Positions 6,195 through 7,649 of a stretch of 7,649 nucleotides of DNA are shown piece by piece. Position 1 is the first letter of the stretch. Each line of letters begins with the position of its first letter. The translations under genes and the position numbers were made by a program. The stretch is from a bacterium (GTDB taxonomy: Bacteria > Bdellovibrionota > FAC87 > UBA2466): NCBI GenBank assembly GCA_022842225.1, contig JALHPX010000099.1, forward strand, positions 1,519-9,167, given 5' to 3'. The notes under the pieces were generated by a model that ran no database searches, was not told the DNA's origin, and saw only the letters and a list, made by a program, of their open reading frames with translations.

Positions 6195-6202
6195 GGTAGA
6201 TT
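6194..6202 (+). promoter_or_regulatory. Possible extended -10 promoter inside the terminator-hairpin junction
   Basis: TGG followed by TAGATT (6197-6202) resembles an extended -10 (TGn plus 4 of 6 matches). No good -35 stands upstream: ATTCCA at 6174-6179 gives 3 of 6. Start would fall near 6209, inside the loop of the hairpin at 6199-6220. The dehydrogenase needs a promoter after the terminator or a readthrough transcript, and this is the only candidate I see in the gap. Confidence 0.25.
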
Positions 6203-6220
6203 GCCTCTTTGGAGGCAATC
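6199..6220 (+). promoter_or_regulatory. Perfect 9-bp hairpin sequestering the dehydrogenase Shine-Dalgarno
   Basis: GATTGCCTC (6199-6207) and GAGGCAATC (6212-6220) are perfect inverse copies around the loop TTTG (6208-6211). The Shine-Dalgarno GGAGG (6211-6215) lies at the loop and in the 3' arm, eight bases before the ATG at 6224. In any transcript that includes the 5' arm, the ribosome site would be largely paired. There is no T run after this stem, so it is not a second terminator. Confidence 0.7.
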
Positions 6221-6223
6221 ATC

Positions 6224-7069
6224 ATGCGAGTTAAAGGATTTGGCGTTATTGGAGCAGGCTCTATGGGCAACGGGATTGCTCAAGTCTCTGCTCAAGCGGG
6301 TTTTCCCACTGTTCTATTCGATATCGGCACAGCGCAATTGGATCGCGCTAAAACCACCATTCAAAAAAGTCTTCAGAAGCTAGAAGAGAAGGGCAAGTTG
6401 AAGGAAACGGGCGCTGCCATCTTTGGCCGCATTGCCTTTACGACTTCTCTCACGGATTTAAAGACCTGCGATTTCGTCGTAGAAGCGGCGTCGGAGAATC
6501 GCGAAGTGAAGTTTAAGCTCTTCGCCCAGCTCGACGAGCTACTGGCGAAAGACGCGGTGATAACCACCAACACCTCTTCGATCTCGATCACCGAAATTGC
6601 CGGCAAGACCAAGCGCGCGGATAAGATAGCGGGCATGCATTTCATGAATCCCGTGCCGATTATGACATTAGTCGAGGGCATTCGCGGGTTGGCGACGAGC
6701 GACGCCACGTTCGCGCACGTGCGCGCCGTTTCCGAAGCAATGGGCAAGACCTTTATCGAAGCGAAGGATGCCCCTGGATTCGCCGTGAATCGCATTTTAA
6801 TGCCGATGATCAACGAAGGCTTCTTCGCGCTAAATGAAGGCCTAGCTTCGGCAAAAGACATTGATACGGCACTCAAGCTCGGTTGCAATTTTCCCATGGG
6901 CCCACTGGAACTGGCGGACTTCGTCGGTATCGATGTGTGCCTATCGGTGTGTGAAGTTCTGCACCGCGATTTAGGCGATCCGAAATACCGCCCGTCGCCT
7001 TTGATGCGCAAATACGTCGAAGCAGGATGGCTGGGTAGAAAATCTGGACGCGGAGTCTATGTCTACTGA
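6224..7069 (+). CDS. hbd: 3-hydroxybutyryl-CoA dehydrogenase
   Basis: The enzyme interconverts 3-hydroxybutyryl-CoA and acetoacetyl-CoA with NAD(H) in the cytoplasm, serving fatty-acid oxidation, butanoate or polyhydroxybutyrate metabolism. The 281-residue length is typical for the stand-alone enzyme. The N-terminal Rossmann fold shows GAGSMG at 10-15 and an acidic residue, Asp33, at the end of the second strand, which favours NAD over NADP. Family catalytic or substrate-binding residues are in place: Ser118 in NTSSIS, His139 in GMHFMNP, Glu151 in VEGI and Asn189 in FAVNRI. The C-terminal domain has the usual FPMGPLELADFVGID block and ends GRKSGRGVYVY. ATG 6224 is chosen because GGAGG stands eight bases before it and MRVKGFGVIGAG matches family N-termini; a TTG at 6209 would lie within the ribosome site. 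The next gene overlaps its end by 11 bases. Confidence 0.95.
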   Translation: MRVKGFGVIGAGSMGNGIAQVSAQAGFPTVLFDIGTAQLDRAKTTIQKSLQKLEEKGKLKETGAAIFGRIAFTTSLTDLKTCDFVVEAASENREVKFKLFAQLDELLAKDAVITTNTSSISITEIAGKTKRADKIAGMHFMNPVPIMTLVEGIRGLATSDATFAHVRAVSEAMGKTFIEAKDAPGFAVNRILMPMINEGFFALNEGLASAKDIDTALKLGCNFPMGPLELADFVGIDVCLSVCEVLHRDLGDPKYRPSPLMRKYVEAGWLGRKSGRGVYVY

Positions 7070-7649
7070 GAACCAAACCGAATTCGACCTATCGACTTTG
7101 AAGGGTCGAAATCTCGAGAGCGCGATTAAGAAGATTCAATCCAAGACCCCGCCGCTGTGCACACTCACCTGCGGCGCGGGTTCAATGGATGAATTAAAGG
7201 ACGTCCTCTGCCGATTGCGCGCAGAGGGCGTCGCGTTTCTTGTGCTGTTAAAAGGTGGGTCTGAGTTAGTGGACGAATCTGAAACACTCAAAGTGTTTGC
7301 AACCTTGCGCGACTGGGATCAGCTCTTAGTCCGCAACATCTTAGAACTCTGCATCGGCTGGATCCCAGCCGCGTACCACGATGTCTTAAGAGCAGAAGCG
7401 AAAACAGAATTAAAATGGTTCGAACAATGGCAATCAGCTGCCATCGACCCCCGCATCCATCGCTACCCAGCATTGCCGTGGCGCAGTTTCTTACGGAAAA
7501 TCAACGCGGAAAACTACGAGTTCATCTCAGAACTAATGGAACTCACACTCAAGCCCGCAACTCCCGAAACCCAAAAAGCCACAGCCGATCGCATCAAAGC
7601 CTTCCTAGAAGCCAAAAAGAAAACCATCTGCATTTTCCCTAAACGCTGG
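7059..7649 (+). CDS. Unrecognised cytoplasmic protein, coupled to hbd (3' partial)
   Basis: The frame stays open for 197 codons from ATG 7059 to the last base, so the gene continues beyond the window. I do not recognise the family. The start overlaps the end of the dehydrogenase by 11 bases in another frame. GGAG (7052-7055) lies three bases before the ATG, inside the dehydrogenase coding sequence, so translational coupling is likely. There is no signal peptide. The first 60 residues look like an alternating alpha/beta domain (LCTLTCGAG, VAFLVLLKGG). The later part is helical with many Trp, including LKWFEQWQ and LPWRSFLRK, and ends in a Lys-rich helix. Four cysteines lie in the N-terminal 90 residues and one near the window end. 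Operon position suggests a link to acyl-CoA metabolism, but nothing in the protein shows it. Confidence 0.8.
   Translation, partial: MSTENQTEFDLSTLKGRNLESAIKKIQSKTPPLCTLTCGAGSMDELKDVLCRLRAEGVAFLVLLKGGSELVDESETLKVFATLRDWDQLLVRNILELCIGWIPAAYHDVLRAEAKTELKWFEQWQSAAIDPRIHRYPALPWRSFLRKINAENYEFISELMELTLKPATPETQKATADRIKAFLEAKKKTICIFPKRW

Noticed and set aside
6373..7011. A 212-codon minus-strand frame over hbd
   Set aside because: It is antisense to a gene whose catalytic residues are all identifiable. It has no independent evidence.
1..7649. CRISPR arrays, tRNA or rRNA genes, toxin-antitoxin pairs, phage modules
   Set aside because: I saw no regularly spaced repeats, no tRNA or rRNA signature segments, and no pair of small overlapping genes of that type.

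Overview
The window (roughly 52% GC by eye) reads as bacterial chromosome with seven protein genes, two of them cut by the window ends. The mix is an IS200-like (REP-associated) transposase of a type I associate with Bdellovibrio relatives, four consecutive genes with signal peptides, and a 3-hydroxyacyl-CoA dehydrogenase. This would fit a predatory or free-living Bdellovibrionota-type Gram-negative, but that assignment rests on family resemblance only.

Layout. 2-265 (+) is the C-terminal end of a probable SGNH-domain acyltransferase or esterase. 266-529 is non-coding, with a weak terminator-like hairpin, a spaced near-identical 14-base repeat and a promoter candidate. 530-1066 (+) is a small HUH/Y1 transposase-like protein. 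1139-2572 (+) is a secreted PHP-fold metallohydrolase of the CehA/McbA type. 2573-2647 holds two inverted repeats; the second overlaps the ribosome-binding site of the next gene. 2648-3178 (+) is a small exported protein of unknown function. 3175-4272 (-) is an exported HEXXH zinc-metallopeptidase candidate whose stop codon overlaps that of its convergent neighbour. 4273-4572 is a 300-base divergent intergenic region. 4573-6129 (+) is a large exported Ala/Lys-rich protein of unknown function, closed by a strong intrinsic terminator. 6224-7069 (+) is 3-hydroxybutyryl-CoA dehydrogenase. 7059-7649 (+) is an unrecognised gene that overlaps it by 11 bases and runs off the window.

How the parts relate. 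The exported hydrolase and the small exported protein may be co-transcribed. The dehydrogenase and the following gene are almost certainly an operon with coupled translation. The other neighbours show no obvious shared pathway.

The most interesting signals are regulatory. A perfect 9-bp hairpin buries the Shine-Dalgarno of the dehydrogenase directly after the upstream terminator, and a possible extended -10 would start a transcript lacking the 5' arm. Two successive genes (530 and 1139) have -10-like hexamers placed exactly for leaderless transcription. I found no CRISPR array, tRNA or rRNA, and no clear multi-gene defence or other novel system.
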